From: Thermoplasmata archaeon
GTDB taxonomy: Archaea; Thermoplasmatota; E2; UBA9212
Assembly: GCA_013329495.1 (NCBI GenBank)
Contig: DUKC01000168.1
Location: 2,378 to 9,602 of the forward strand
Direction of reading: 5' to 3'
DNA: 7,225 nt
Positions 1-5,222 of the stretch are shown here, one piece after another. Each line of letters begins with the position of its first letter. Within the stretch, counting starts at the first letter, position 1. Position numbers and translations under genes: made by a program. The notes below the pieces were generated by a model that worked only from the letters and a program-made list of their open reading frames with translations, was not told the origin of the DNA and searched no databases.

Positions 1-24
1 TATGGTTTTGAACCTAAATGAGTA

Positions 25-98
25 TGGGCCTGACCGGATTCGAACCGGCGACCGCCTGGTTATGAGCCAGGCGCTCTAACCAACTAAGCTACAGGCCC
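25..98 (-). tRNA. tRNA with CAT anticodon (elongator Met or Ile2)
   Basis: The reverse strand folds into a complete cloverleaf. The 7-bp acceptor stem pairs 98-92 with 32-26 (GGGCCTG/CAGGCCC). The D arm is GCTT/GAGC, the anticodon stem is CCTGG/CCAGG around loop CTCATAA (anticodon at 64-62), the variable loop has 5 nt, and the T arm loop is TTCGAAT. The discriminator is A at 25 and CCA is not encoded. There is no intron. The anticodon stem lacks the consecutive G-C pairs of an initiator, so this is elongator Met or the CAT tRNA-Ile whose C34 is modified (agmatidine in archaea). The sequence alone does not separate these two with certainty; elongator Met is my slight preference. Confidence 0.93.
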
Positions 99-122
99 TC
101 TTTTATTATGTAACTTTATACG

Positions 123-133
123 AATATAAATAT
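123..133 (-). promoter_or_regulatory. TATA box of the CAT tRNA gene
   Basis: On the reverse strand an AT-rich box (core TTTATA, 130-125) is centred about 29 bases upstream of the mature tRNA 5' end at 98. That is the archaeal TATA spacing with a few bases of 5' leader. The whole 99-150 stretch is strongly AT-rich compared with the tRNA. Confidence 0.6.
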
Positions 134-188
134 TTGTATTATTTAAAAGAGGGTTGGAAAGGGGGGGAGAGATTTCTAGGCACCAAAA

Positions 189-196
189 AAATTTAA
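189..196 (+). promoter_or_regulatory. TATA box for a leaderless flavin-reductase-like gene
   Basis: The box AAATTTAA is preceded by an A-rich BRE-like stretch (185-190). Its centre is about 26 bases upstream of the ATG at 219, so transcription would begin at or next to the start codon. There is no convincing Shine-Dalgarno directly before the ATG, which agrees with a leaderless mRNA. A second TATA-like stretch at 139-147 would give a leader of about 45 nt and is the alternative. Confidence 0.5.
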
Positions 197-218
197 GCAG
201 GAAAAGAATAAGAGACAC

Positions 219-734
219 ATGAAAAAAGAGACCGAACTTTCTAAATTTGTAAGCTTAACATATCCAAAGATGAGCATTGTGGTCACGTGCGATAAAAAGC
301 CCAATGCAATAGCAGTAACTTGGCACACGCCCTTGTCCAAAATCCCCCCTCGATATGGAATATCGGTGGCTCCTTCGAGGTACTCTCACAAACTTATAGA
401 AGACAACAAGGAATTTGCGATCAATTTCTTGGGATTTGAACATTGGAGAAAACTGCATTATTGCGGAACCCACAGTGGGATGAGAGAGGATAAAATTAAG
501 AATGCGGGTCTTGACTTAGCAGACTGTAAATATATCGGGACGAAAATGCTAAGAGAAGCCTATCTTAGCATAGAGTGCAAGTTGTATAAGACGATTAATT
601 TAGGCGACCATGATCTGTTTGTAGGAGAGATCTTAGCAGTGCACCTAGACGAATCAAAGAAACGAGACCCAATATACGAAATCAAAAAACCCAAGTATAC
701 AAAAATAGACAGTAGCGTAGAGGTGCAACCGTAA
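219..734 (+). CDS. Flavin reductase-like / FMN-binding split-barrel protein
   Basis: This 171-residue protein resembles the flavin reductase-like domain family (flavoredoxin and related FMN-binding split barrels). These bind FMN as dimers and pass electrons from NAD(P)H or ferredoxin-type partners. Visible marks are the N-terminal strand pair ending in a substrate-loop segment NAIAVTWHTPLSKIPP (29-44), EFAINF (65-70), the Gly-x-x-Ser-Gly-x-x-x-Asp-Lys motif (83-92) that in this family lies near the flavin phosphate, and HDLFVGEILA near residues 131-140. The length is normal for single-domain members. No signal peptide or membrane segment is visible, so it is probably cytoplasmic. It stands alone: divergent from the tRNA and separated by 202 nt from the next gene, so its redox partner is unknown. 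The ATG start fits the TATA box spacing. The family call is solid; the substrate is not known. Confidence 0.82.
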   Translation: MKKETELSKFVSLTYPKMSIVVTCDKKPNAIAVTWHTPLSKIPPRYGISVAPSRYSHKLIEDNKEFAINFLGFEHWRKLHYCGTHSGMREDKIKNAGLDLADCKYIGTKMLREAYLSIECKLYKTINLGDHDLFVGEILAVHLDESKKRDPIYEIKKPKYTKIDSSVEVQP

Positions 735-758
735 AAAGGACCGAGAATTAAACGGCAT

Positions 759-815
759 GCACTGAAAGTTTTGGCTGATAAAGATTTGAGTTTGAGGACA
801 AAAAGTTGTCAGTGT
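759..815 (+). repeat. Inverted repeat in the 3' region of the flavin-reductase-like gene
   Basis: CACTGA (760-765) is perfectly complementary to TCAGTG (809-814), extended by a G-T wobble (759/815). The intervening 43 bases show no strong further pairing. A T-rich run (about 817-829) follows at once, so this could be a processing or termination region for the transcript from 219. The short stem and long loop make it weak. Confidence 0.25.
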
Positions 816-816
816 G

Positions 817-832
817 GTTTTTGATTTTCTCT
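817..832 (+). terminator. T-rich candidate terminator after the flavin-reductase-like gene
   Basis: Two T runs (TTTTT and TTTT) lie within a pyrimidine-rich stretch about 85 nt after the stop codon. Archaeal RNA polymerase terminates at such U-rich tracts without needing a hairpin. This is the first strong T tract downstream of the gene. Confidence 0.4.
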
Positions 833-839
833 CCGACTG

Positions 840-886
840 CTGGCGGAAGATAAGTCATTTTTGAATGAAAGTTCTGCCAGAATACA
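840..886 (+). other. Two-tier stem-loop followed by ACA (possible small structured RNA)
   Basis: A lower 9-bp stem pairs CTGGCGGAA (840-848) with TTCTGCCAG (872-880), with one G-U wobble. An asymmetric internal loop follows (849-854 against 869-871), then an upper 5-bp stem TCATT/AATGA (855-859/864-868) with loop TTTG. ACA at 884-886 is 3 nt beyond the lower stem and 15 nt beyond the upper stem. That is the spacing of archaeal H/ACA guide RNAs, but the pocket is small and no kink-turn is recognisable. It could equally be a 3'-UTR or termination hairpin. It ends about 22 bases before the TATA box of the next gene. Confidence 0.35.
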
Positions 887-907
887 ATCGAAAGATCGAC
901 AGATACT

Positions 908-918
908 TTTTATAAATA
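908..918 (+). promoter_or_regulatory. TATA box for a leaderless NfeD-like gene
   Basis: TTTATAAATA is centred about 24 bases before the ATG at 937, placing the transcription start at or just next to the start codon. No Shine-Dalgarno lies before the ATG. Confidence 0.65.
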
Positions 919-936
919 GGTGCAATATACAATTTT

Positions 937-1335
937 ATGCACAAAATGTTGATTTTTCTGTTATCGTCTCTCGATGAAATAGCTATCGGCGTTGCATTGA
1001 TTCTTCTTATCCACTATTTTATGGATTTGAGTTGGTGGGTGTATGGAAGCATAATCGTGGCTTTGGCCGTAGTTCTTACAATCAAACTCTATATTTTTTA
1101 CCCTCAATTTAGAAAACCTAGGGTTGGCAAAGAAGGAATGATTGGATTGCTGGGGAAAGTGGTCGAACCGTTGGTGCCTGAGGGTCAGGTAAGAATAGAA
1201 GGGGAGATCTGGACGGCAAAATCAATCGAAGGCAAAATTGACCGAGGAGAGGATATCAAGGTAGTGGGCTCAGATGGATTAAAATTGTTGGTTTGCGAGA
1301 CGAAAGATGAAGGATCTGGAGTCACTGAAAGATAA
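937..1335 (+). CDS. NfeD-like membrane protein with C-terminal OB-fold
   Basis: This 132-residue protein has two hydrophobic helices (about 5-28 and 33-55), a short basic stretch (RKPRVGK, 59-65) and a soluble C-terminal beta domain (67-126). The soluble part has the NfeD pattern: Gly-x-x-Gly at 70-73, Pro-x-Gly (81-83) followed by VRIEGEIWTAKS (85-96), then a glycine-turn DRGEDIKVV. NfeD short forms place this OB-fold next to the membrane and usually work with SPFH/stomatin-type proteins in membrane organisation. No stomatin gene and no N-terminal ClpP-like protease domain is present here. The basic loop after helix 2 suggests a cytoplasmic C-terminus. The first ATG fits the TATA spacing; Met4 is an in-frame alternative. 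It appears monocistronic, with 171 nt before the tRNA-Asn gene. The fold assignment is good; the cellular role is unknown. Confidence 0.8.
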   Translation: MHKMLIFLLSSLDEIAIGVALILLIHYFMDLSWWVYGSIIVALAVVLTIKLYIFYPQFRKPRVGKEGMIGLLGKVVEPLVPEGQVRIEGEIWTAKSIEGKIDRGEDIKVVGSDGLKLLVCETKDEGSGVTER

Positions 1336-1450
1336 AAAGCAGAACAGTTTGGGTCTAAAATTTGCTTATTGCCTGCATAAATGTTATAATTGGATGATAA
1401 TTTGAGGCTTGAAACCTACAAACAAGGAAAAGCATCTGAGATAACTCAAC

Positions 1451-1468
1451 TTATTTTGTTCAAAATAA
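1451..1468 (+). repeat. AT-rich palindrome upstream of the tRNA-Asn promoter
   Basis: TTATTTTG and CAAAATAA are perfect 8-base arms separated by TT. The palindrome ends about 6 bases before the tRNA-Asn TATA box. As RNA the 2-nt spacer would force a 7-bp stem with a 4-nt loop. As DNA it looks like a dimeric regulator site, or a tail hairpin of the NfeD-like transcript. No regulator is encoded in the window. Confidence 0.4.
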
Positions 1469-1473
1469 AAATA

Positions 1474-1483
1474 GTTAAATATT
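1474..1483 (+). promoter_or_regulatory. TATA box of tRNA-Asn
   Basis: GTTAAATATT is centred about 29 bases upstream of the mature tRNA 5' end (1507), matching the spacing seen for the other tRNA in this window. The upstream A-rich run (1462-1471) can serve as BRE. Confidence 0.6.
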
Positions 1484-1506
1484 TGGTACGATTATGAAGG
1501 TCTTGT

Positions 1507-1721
1507 GCCGTCGTAGCTTAGTGGTAGAGCTCTCGGCTGTTAAACCACGCGGAAAAGAGTAAAGGAGAGGTCTCTGAAAGACTCACTAGATTGGGTTCTT
1601 GTTGTCGAATTTAAGGCAACATTTTCAGAGATTGAGATGAGGATTAGTAAAAAAACATCCCCACAAAAAACTGGTTGGTACAGAAACCGAGTGGTCGCAG
1701 GTTCGAATCCTGCCGGCGGCG
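1507..1721 (+). tRNA. tRNA-Asn(GTT) interrupted by a 143-nt intron
   Basis: The exons are 1507-1542 and 1686-1721. The acceptor stem GCCGTCG (1507-1513) pairs with CGGCGGC (1714-1720), with one G-U. The D arm is GCTT/GAGC. The anticodon stem CTCGG (1532-1536) pairs with CCGAG (1687-1691), and the loop after splicing is CTGTTAA with anticodon GTT at 1539-1541. The variable loop is TGGTC. The T arm is GCAGG/CCTGC with loop TTCGAAT. The discriminator is G (1721), as expected for archaeal Asn, and CCA is not encoded. The intron sits at the canonical 37/38 position. The mature tRNA is 72 nt before CCA addition. Confidence 0.95.
1543..1685 (+). other. Archaeal tRNA-Asn intron with bulge-helix-bulge splice sites
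   Basis: The splice structure is canonical. Outer helix: the anticodon stem. Central 4-bp helix: CTGT (1537-1540) with ACAG (1680-1683). The 3-nt bulges are TAA (1541-1543) and AAA (1684-1686), each cut after its second base. Inner helix: ACCA (1544-1547) with TGGT (1676-1679). The intron interior folds further. Stem-loop 1 has a perfect 9-bp stem TCTCTGAAA/TTTCAGAGA (1571-1579/1623-1631) plus two G-T wobbles, enclosing a 7-bp hairpin (1600-1606/1615-1621). Stem-loop 2 is 1638-1644/1657-1663 with one mismatch. It is long for a tRNA intron and carries no ORF of note. The enzymes expected to process it are the BHB endonuclease and RtcB ligase, neither encoded here. Confidence 0.9.
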
Positions 1722-1733
1722 TATAAATCTAAA

Positions 1734-1757
1734 TTTTGTTATTTTTTGTCTTATTCT
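1734..1757 (+). terminator. T-rich terminator of tRNA-Asn
   Basis: Starting 13 nt after the tRNA 3' end, this stretch has T4 and T6 runs within a largely T/pyrimidine segment, the usual factor-independent termination signal for archaeal polymerase. No hairpin immediately precedes it apart from the tRNA itself. Confidence 0.6.
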
Positions 1758-1774
1758 TGTGGAACCGTTGTGAT

Positions 1775-1814
1775 ACCTCTCCACCACCAAAATCTGATGA
1801 TTTTGAAGAGAGGT
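1775..1814 (+). other. Stem-loop between tRNA-Asn and lonB
   Basis: The outer 7-bp stem pairs ACCTCTC (1775-1781) with GAGAGGT (1808-1814). The inner 7-bp stem pairs CAAAATC (1788-1794) with GATTTTG (1799-1805) around loop TGAT. The internal loop is asymmetric (6 nt, CACCAC, against 2 nt). It lies downstream of the tRNA T tract and upstream of the lonB promoter, so it belongs to neither mature transcript if both signals work. It may be part of tRNA read-through RNA or a separate small RNA from the TATA-like sequence at 1722-1728. Confidence 0.4.
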
Positions 1815-1849
1815 GGCTCTCAGTTTAAAAGTCAAAACGTTTAGAAAAC

Positions 1850-1858
1850 TTTAAATAT
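1850..1858 (+). promoter_or_regulatory. Probable lonB promoter (TATA box)
   Basis: TTTAAATAT with a purine-rich BRE-like AGAAAAC just upstream (1843-1849) is the best archaeal promoter in this gap. It predicts transcription from about 1880, giving lonB a leader of about 144 nt, unlike the leaderless genes nearby. A TATA-like TTTAAAAAA at 2008-2016 is too close to the start codon (2024) to drive translation of the full protein. The palindrome AAACGTTT at 1835-1842 sits directly upstream. Confidence 0.5.
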
Positions 1859-2023
1859 CAAAAGTGTGGTTGTTTAGTCTTAGCAAAGGGGTGTAAAAAA
1901 AGGATTTTAATTCCTTTGTTTCTCCTGAGTGAATTGATAAAAAAAAGAGTGAAAAGTAAGCAGGATTGAGAACTAGAAATAAAAACAACAAAAAGGTTAG
2001 ATAAGGATTTAAAAAATAGTTGG

Positions 2024-4003
2024 ATGCAGATGAAGAAGGATAAAGATTTGCCTGAAGTTGCAGAATGGATCAAAAAAGAAAAATTTGATACAACTAAAGA
2101 TATCAAGATTCCAGATCGGTTGCTGGATCAAGTAATAGGTCAAGGCCGAGCGGTTGAGGTTGTAAAGAAAGCGGCACAGCAAAAACGTCACATTATGCTG
2201 ATAGGTGATCCGGGAACTGGTAAATCGATGATTGCACAGGCTATGACATCTTTCTTGCCAAGAGAAGAACTGGAAGATATTATGGTGTATCCCAACTCTG
2301 AGGATCTAAATTCTCCGAAAATCAGATTTGTGCCAATGGGGGAGGGAAAAAAAATAATACAAACTCACAAAGTGGAAGCAGCTAAGAAAGAACAGGAACG
2401 CACTTCATTTTTGCTGATGATAGTTGCATTTATAGTGGGCATATCTGTCGTAATTGCCATTACGACTAGTCACTTTGAATACATCTTGTTTGGAGTTATA
2501 GCAGCAATATTCCTCTACTTCATTTTTGCTATGGGGCCTTTGGGAAGGAGAAAATCATCGATTGAGGTACCAAAGCTGCTTGTATCACACAATTCTGAAG
2601 ACAAGCCACCATTTGTGGATGCGACAGCCGCACATGCTGGTGCATTGCTGGGTGATGTTAGGCATGATCCGTTTCAAGCAGGGGGTTTGGAGACCCCTGC
2701 ACATGAGAGGGTGGAGGCGGGAGCGATTCATAAGGCACACAGGGGAGTGCTCTACATAGACGAGATAAACACTCTTTCTCTACCCTCCCAGCAACATTTG
2801 CTCACGGCAATCCAAGAAAAGAAGTTTCAGATAACTGGTCAGTCGGAGCATTCGGCGGGAGCGCTAGTTAAAACAGAGCCTGTCCCTTGCGATTTTGTTT
2901 TGGTCTGTGCCGGGAACTTGGATGCAGTTCAGGGAATGCATCCCGCACTGAGATCTAGAATCAGAGGATATGGGTACGAGGTCTACGTCAATTCTACGAT
3001 GGATGACACTGAGGAAAACAGAAAGAAATTGATAAGGTTTGTGGCCCAAGAAGTAAAGAAAGACAATAAAATTCCATCTTTTGATAAGGGCGCGGTTGCT
3101 GAGATCATTCATGAAGCACAAAGAAGGGCAGGCAGGAAAGGCAAACTCTCTTTGAGGCTCAGAGAGTTGGGCGGTCTAATAAGAGTTGCAGGTGATATCG
3201 CGAAGGATAGGAACAAGTCGATCGTTGACAGAAAAGTTGTAATTGAGGGCAAAGTAATGGCGCGATCACTAGAACAGCAAGTCGTGGAGAAATTCATCCA
3301 ACAAAAGAAGTTGTACAAATCCTTTCACACGTCTGGCACTCAGATAGGAACTGTAAATGGATTGGCAGTCATGAGCGGGGACCCCTCGATGAGTGAGTTT
3401 GCAGGGGTGGTTTTACCAATAGTTGCAGAGGTGACACCCGCAGGATCAAGAGCTGAAGGAAAGATAATAGCCACGGGTAAGCTGGGACAGATTGCGAAGG
3501 AAGCGGTGTTCAACGCATCAGCTTTAATCAAAAAATACATGGGAAAAGACGTGTCCTCACATGACATTCATATTCAGTTTGTTGGAACCTATGAAGGAGT
3601 GGAAGGAGATTCTGCTTCAATTTCGGTGGCCGCTGCAGTGATCTCAGCAATGAGTGGCGTAGCAATAGATCAATCTATGGCGATGACCGGCTCACTATCA
3701 ATAAGAGGAGATGTTCTCCCAGTGGGGGGGATAACCGCAAAACTCGAAGCCGCAGCTAAGGCGGGATTCAAAAAAAGCATCATACCCCACTCAAATATGC
3801 AGGATGTGCTTTTGGAAGAAGAGGACAAAAAAAAGATTAAGATTATACCGGTTAAAACGTTCAAAGAAGTGCTCGAAAACGTGTTGACCGGAAAAGGAAA
3901 AATGGCATTTATGAAACAGCTTAAACAATTTGAACCCTCTCGAATAGTGGGAAGGATAGACCTGGAATCAGAAGAGAGGGCAAGAAAAGTTCCAGCCAGA
4001 TAA
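2024..4003 (+). CDS. lonB: Archaeal membrane-anchored ATP-dependent Lon protease (LonB)
   Basis: This 659-residue protein is a complete LonB, the membrane-bound AAA+ serine protease that degrades misfolded and regulatory proteins in archaea. Walker A is GDPGTGKS (61-68) and Walker B is LYIDEIN (243-249). Between them lies the LonB hallmark: two hydrophobic helices (about 129-148 and 152-174) inserted in the ATPase domain, which tether the ring to the inner face of the membrane. An arginine-rich segment PALRSRIR near 308-315 fits the sensor/finger region. The C-terminal protease domain has the catalytic Ser530 in EGDSAS and Lys573 in GGITAK. Their 43-residue spacing equals that of E. coli Lon (679/722). 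There is no bacterial-type N-terminal substrate domain. Start: ATG 2024 (MQMKKD) or ATG 2030 (MKKD); no clear Shine-Dalgarno distinguishes them. It is transcribed alone, with 164 nt before nadM. Confidence 0.96.
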   Translation: MQMKKDKDLPEVAEWIKKEKFDTTKDIKIPDRLLDQVIGQGRAVEVVKKAAQQKRHIMLIGDPGTGKSMIAQAMTSFLPREELEDIMVYPNSEDLNSPKIRFVPMGEGKKIIQTHKVEAAKKEQERTSFLLMIVAFIVGISVVIAITTSHFEYILFGVIAAIFLYFIFAMGPLGRRKSSIEVPKLLVSHNSEDKPPFVDATAAHAGALLGDVRHDPFQAGGLETPAHERVEAGAIHKAHRGVLYIDEINTLSLPSQQHLLTAIQEKKFQITGQSEHSAGALVKTEPVPCDFVLVCAGNLDAVQGMHPALRSRIRGYGYEVYVNSTMDDTEENRKKLIRFVAQEVKKDNKIPSFDKGAVAEIIHEAQRRAGRKGKLSLRLRELGGLIRVAGDIAKDRNKSIVDRKVVIEGKVMARSLEQQVVEKFIQQKKLYKSFHTSGTQIGTVNGLAVMSGDPSMSEFAGVVLPIVAEVTPAGSRAEGKIIATGKLGQIAKEAVFNASALIKKYMGKDVSSHDIHIQFVGTYEGVEGDSASISVAAAVISAMSGVAIDQSMAMTGSLSIRGDVLPVGGITAKLEAAAKAGFKKSIIPHSNMQDVLLEEEDKKKIKIIPVKTFKEVLENVLTGKGKMAFMKQLKQFEPSRIVGRIDLESEERARKVPAR

Positions 4004-4137
4004 ATAATTGACGGATTTGTCCGAATTTGTCTGCTTGAAAAAGGTAGGATTAGGTGCTCTCTACAAACATTTTGTTTAATCTGCAATATGAAACAAAGAC
4101 ATTCTGGCGGTATGGACACCATCTGAAAACTAAAAAC

Positions 4138-4146
4138 CTTTATAAT
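4138..4146 (+). promoter_or_regulatory. TATA box of the nadM operon; fixes the nadM start
   Basis: TTTATAAT (4139-4146), preceded by a BRE-like AAAAACC, is centred about 26 bases before the ATG at 4168. This predicts a leaderless mRNA starting at that codon. It rules against the longer in-frame GTG start at 4054, whose extra residues would lie upstream of the transcript. This promoter probably drives nadM, the cinA-like gene, rtcA and trmI. Confidence 0.65.
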
Positions 4147-4167
4147 GGAAATTCGTTCTATGAACCC

Positions 4168-4701
4168 ATGAGAGTTTTGATCATTGGCAGGTTCCAGCCA
4201 TTCCATAAGGGCCATCTGGAACTTGTTAAGCAAGCGACAAAGAAGAACGAAGTGATAATCGGAATAGGGTCAACACAAGAAAGCCATAAGTTAGCTAATC
4301 CTTTTACAGCAGGCGAAAGGGAAGAGATGATTCATGAGTGCTTTAATGAGGAGAGAATTTTCAATTACTATCTGGTTCCAATTCCGGATATCCATAGATA
4401 TGCAATCTGGCCCAGCCACGTTGCATCACTATGCCCTCGTTTTGACAGAGTTCTTTCAAACAATCCCCTAACGAAAAACTTGTTTGAGGAGGCTAGTTAT
4501 GAAGTCGAGAGTTGCAAGATGCTCAAAAGAGAGATCTATTCAGGCAAGGAGATAAGACGAAGAATGATTTCAGGGGAGGAATGGAAGAGCTTGGTTCCGA
4601 TCCAGGTTGCCAGGATAATAGAAGAAATCAAGGGAGTTGAAAGACTAAAAAGCATCAATAAGAAGGATTGGAAAACTTCTAAAAAAGTTAGAATTCAATG
4701 A
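4168..4701 (+). CDS. nadM: Nicotinamide-nucleotide adenylyltransferase, archaeal NadM type
   Basis: This enzyme joins NMN (archaeal enzymes often also NaMN) to ATP to make NAD or its deamido form, the last nucleotide-joining step of NAD synthesis, in the cytoplasm. The start at 4168 gives 177 residues, the normal archaeal length, beginning MRVLIIGRFQPFHKGH. Residues 7-16 contain the nucleotidyltransferase motif with the H-x-G-H signature (13-16). The second ATP-binding motif appears as YSGKEIRRRM (124-133), followed by ISGEEWKSLVP, typical of the family. An open frame extends upstream to a GTG at 4054, but those residues do not resemble the family and precede the TATA-predicted transcript start. 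A weak hairpin (CGGA/TCCG, 4012-4023) lies in the gap after lonB. The stop overlaps the next gene's start (ATGA), implying translational coupling. Confidence 0.93.
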   Translation: MRVLIIGRFQPFHKGHLELVKQATKKNEVIIGIGSTQESHKLANPFTAGEREEMIHECFNEERIFNYYLVPIPDIHRYAIWPSHVASLCPRFDRVLSNNPLTKNLFEEASYEVESCKMLKREIYSGKEIRRRMISGEEWKSLVPIQVARIIEEIKGVERLKSINKKDWKTSKKVRIQ

Positions 4702-5177
4702 GAAAAGAGCTATTATTGCATGTCTCTGAGATATTAAAAAGCAAAAAGTTGACTGTATCCACAGCCGAGTCTTGTACTGGGGGCATGCTTTCCAGTTTAA
4801 TCACAGACATATCTGGTAGCTCAACATATTTCAATAGAGGCATCATTGCTTACAACAATGAAGCCAAAATAGAACTGCTCGGTGTTAAAGCTGAAACACT
4901 GAGAAGATGGGGAGCTGTTTCTGAGCAAGTAGCAAAAGAAATGGCTGAAGGGATAAAAAAACAGGCAGCAACGGATATAGGAATTTCTACGACAGGCATT
5001 GCAGGTCCCCTTGGAGGCAGCGCAGAAAAGCCTGTGGGGCTGGTTTTTGTGGCAGGGTCGTACAAAGGCGAAGTGGAAGTTGAGAAACACAAATTTGAGT
5101 CCGACAGGTTCGGAAACAAAGAGCTTGCCTGCGAAGCCGCTCTGGAACTCATTCTATCGATCGCAAAAAAACTGTGA
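4698..5177 (+). CDS. pncC: Stand-alone CinA C-terminal domain protein, probable NMN amidohydrolase (PncC)
   Basis: At 159 residues this is just the CinA C-terminal domain, which in characterised PncC proteins hydrolyses NMN to nicotinate mononucleotide plus ammonia. Visible motifs are STAESCTGG (21-29), with Ser25 as the expected catalytic serine; GIIAYNNEAK (48-57), with conserved Lys57; TGIAGPLGG, the glycine-rich loop; and KPVGLVFVAG. The N-terminal MoaB/COG1058-like domain of full-length CinA is absent. Its ATG overlaps the nadM stop by the ATGA arrangement and has no Shine-Dalgarno, so it relies on coupling to nadM. That partnership supports the NAD-salvage role: PncC makes NaMN and NadM can adenylate it. 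CinA-domain proteins are not all tested for activity, so the family is certain and the NMN specificity is inferred from motifs and neighbour. Confidence 0.87.
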   Translation: MRKELLLHVSEILKSKKLTVSTAESCTGGMLSSLITDISGSSTYFNRGIIAYNNEAKIELLGVKAETLRRWGAVSEQVAKEMAEGIKKQAATDIGISTTGIAGPLGGSAEKPVGLVFVAGSYKGEVEVEKHKFESDRFGNKELACEAALELILSIAKKL

Positions 5178-5206
5178 TTCATTGCGGAGCATAACGGGAA
5201 GGATAT

Positions 5207-5213
5207 AAAGGAG
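5207..5213 (+). promoter_or_regulatory. Shine-Dalgarno site of rtcA
   Basis: AAAGGAG lies 9 bases before the ATG at 5223. It is the clearest Shine-Dalgarno in the window and sets the rtcA start. Genes at the head of transcripts here appear leaderless, so this internal operon gene uses a different initiation route. Confidence 0.7.
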
Positions 5214-5222
5214 AAAAGAACA

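Larger units (their letters stand above)
1722..2023 (+). other. 302-nt gap between tRNA-Asn and lonB, without a protein gene
   Basis: I see no credible coding sequence on either strand here. In order it holds the tRNA terminator T tract, a strong stem-loop (1775-1814), an 8-bp palindrome AAACGTTT (1835-1842), a good TATA box (1850-1858), a small hairpin AAAGGA/TCCTTT (1899-1904/1912-1917), and then A-rich, weakly structured sequence up to the lonB start. The possible short GTG frames in the leader end within a few codons. Confidence 0.6.

Noticed and set aside
1394..1439. Possible box C/D sRNA: ATGATAA (C-like, 1394-1400) and CTGA (D-like, 1436-1439).
   Set aside because: The spacing is short, no internal D'/C' pair is visible, the C box has a mismatch and the terminal stem is poorly placed. 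Chance occurrence is likely.
1543..1685. Box C/D guide inside the tRNA-Asn intron, using CTGA (1574-1577) and ATGAGGA (1637-1643).
   Set aside because: The boxes are in the wrong order in the linear intron, are about 73 nt apart if circular, and CTGA is buried in the 9-bp stem.
1644..1835. Reverse-strand frame of 63 codons across the tRNA-Asn 3' exon.
   Set aside because: Its peptide (RRRQDSNLRPLGF) is the familiar artefact of translating antisense to a tRNA T arm. It also overlaps the intron and terminator.
4012..4023. Hairpin CGGA/TCCG with loop TTTG after lonB as a terminator.
   Set aside because: It has only 4 bp and no T run after it; too weak to call.
4054..4167. N-terminal extension of nadM from a GTG at 4054.
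   Set aside because: The extra 38 residues do not resemble the family. The TATA box at 4139-4146 falls inside them, and MRVLIIGRFQPFHKGH is the usual archaeal start.
3670..4233. Reverse-strand frame of 187 codons opposite the lonB end and the nadM start.
   Set aside because: It lies antisense to two well-supported genes, covers the nadM promoter and shows no recognisable motif.
4850..5182. Reverse-strand frame of 110 codons opposite pncC.
   Set aside because: It is a shadow frame with serine- and alanine-rich composition, no motif and no promoter.
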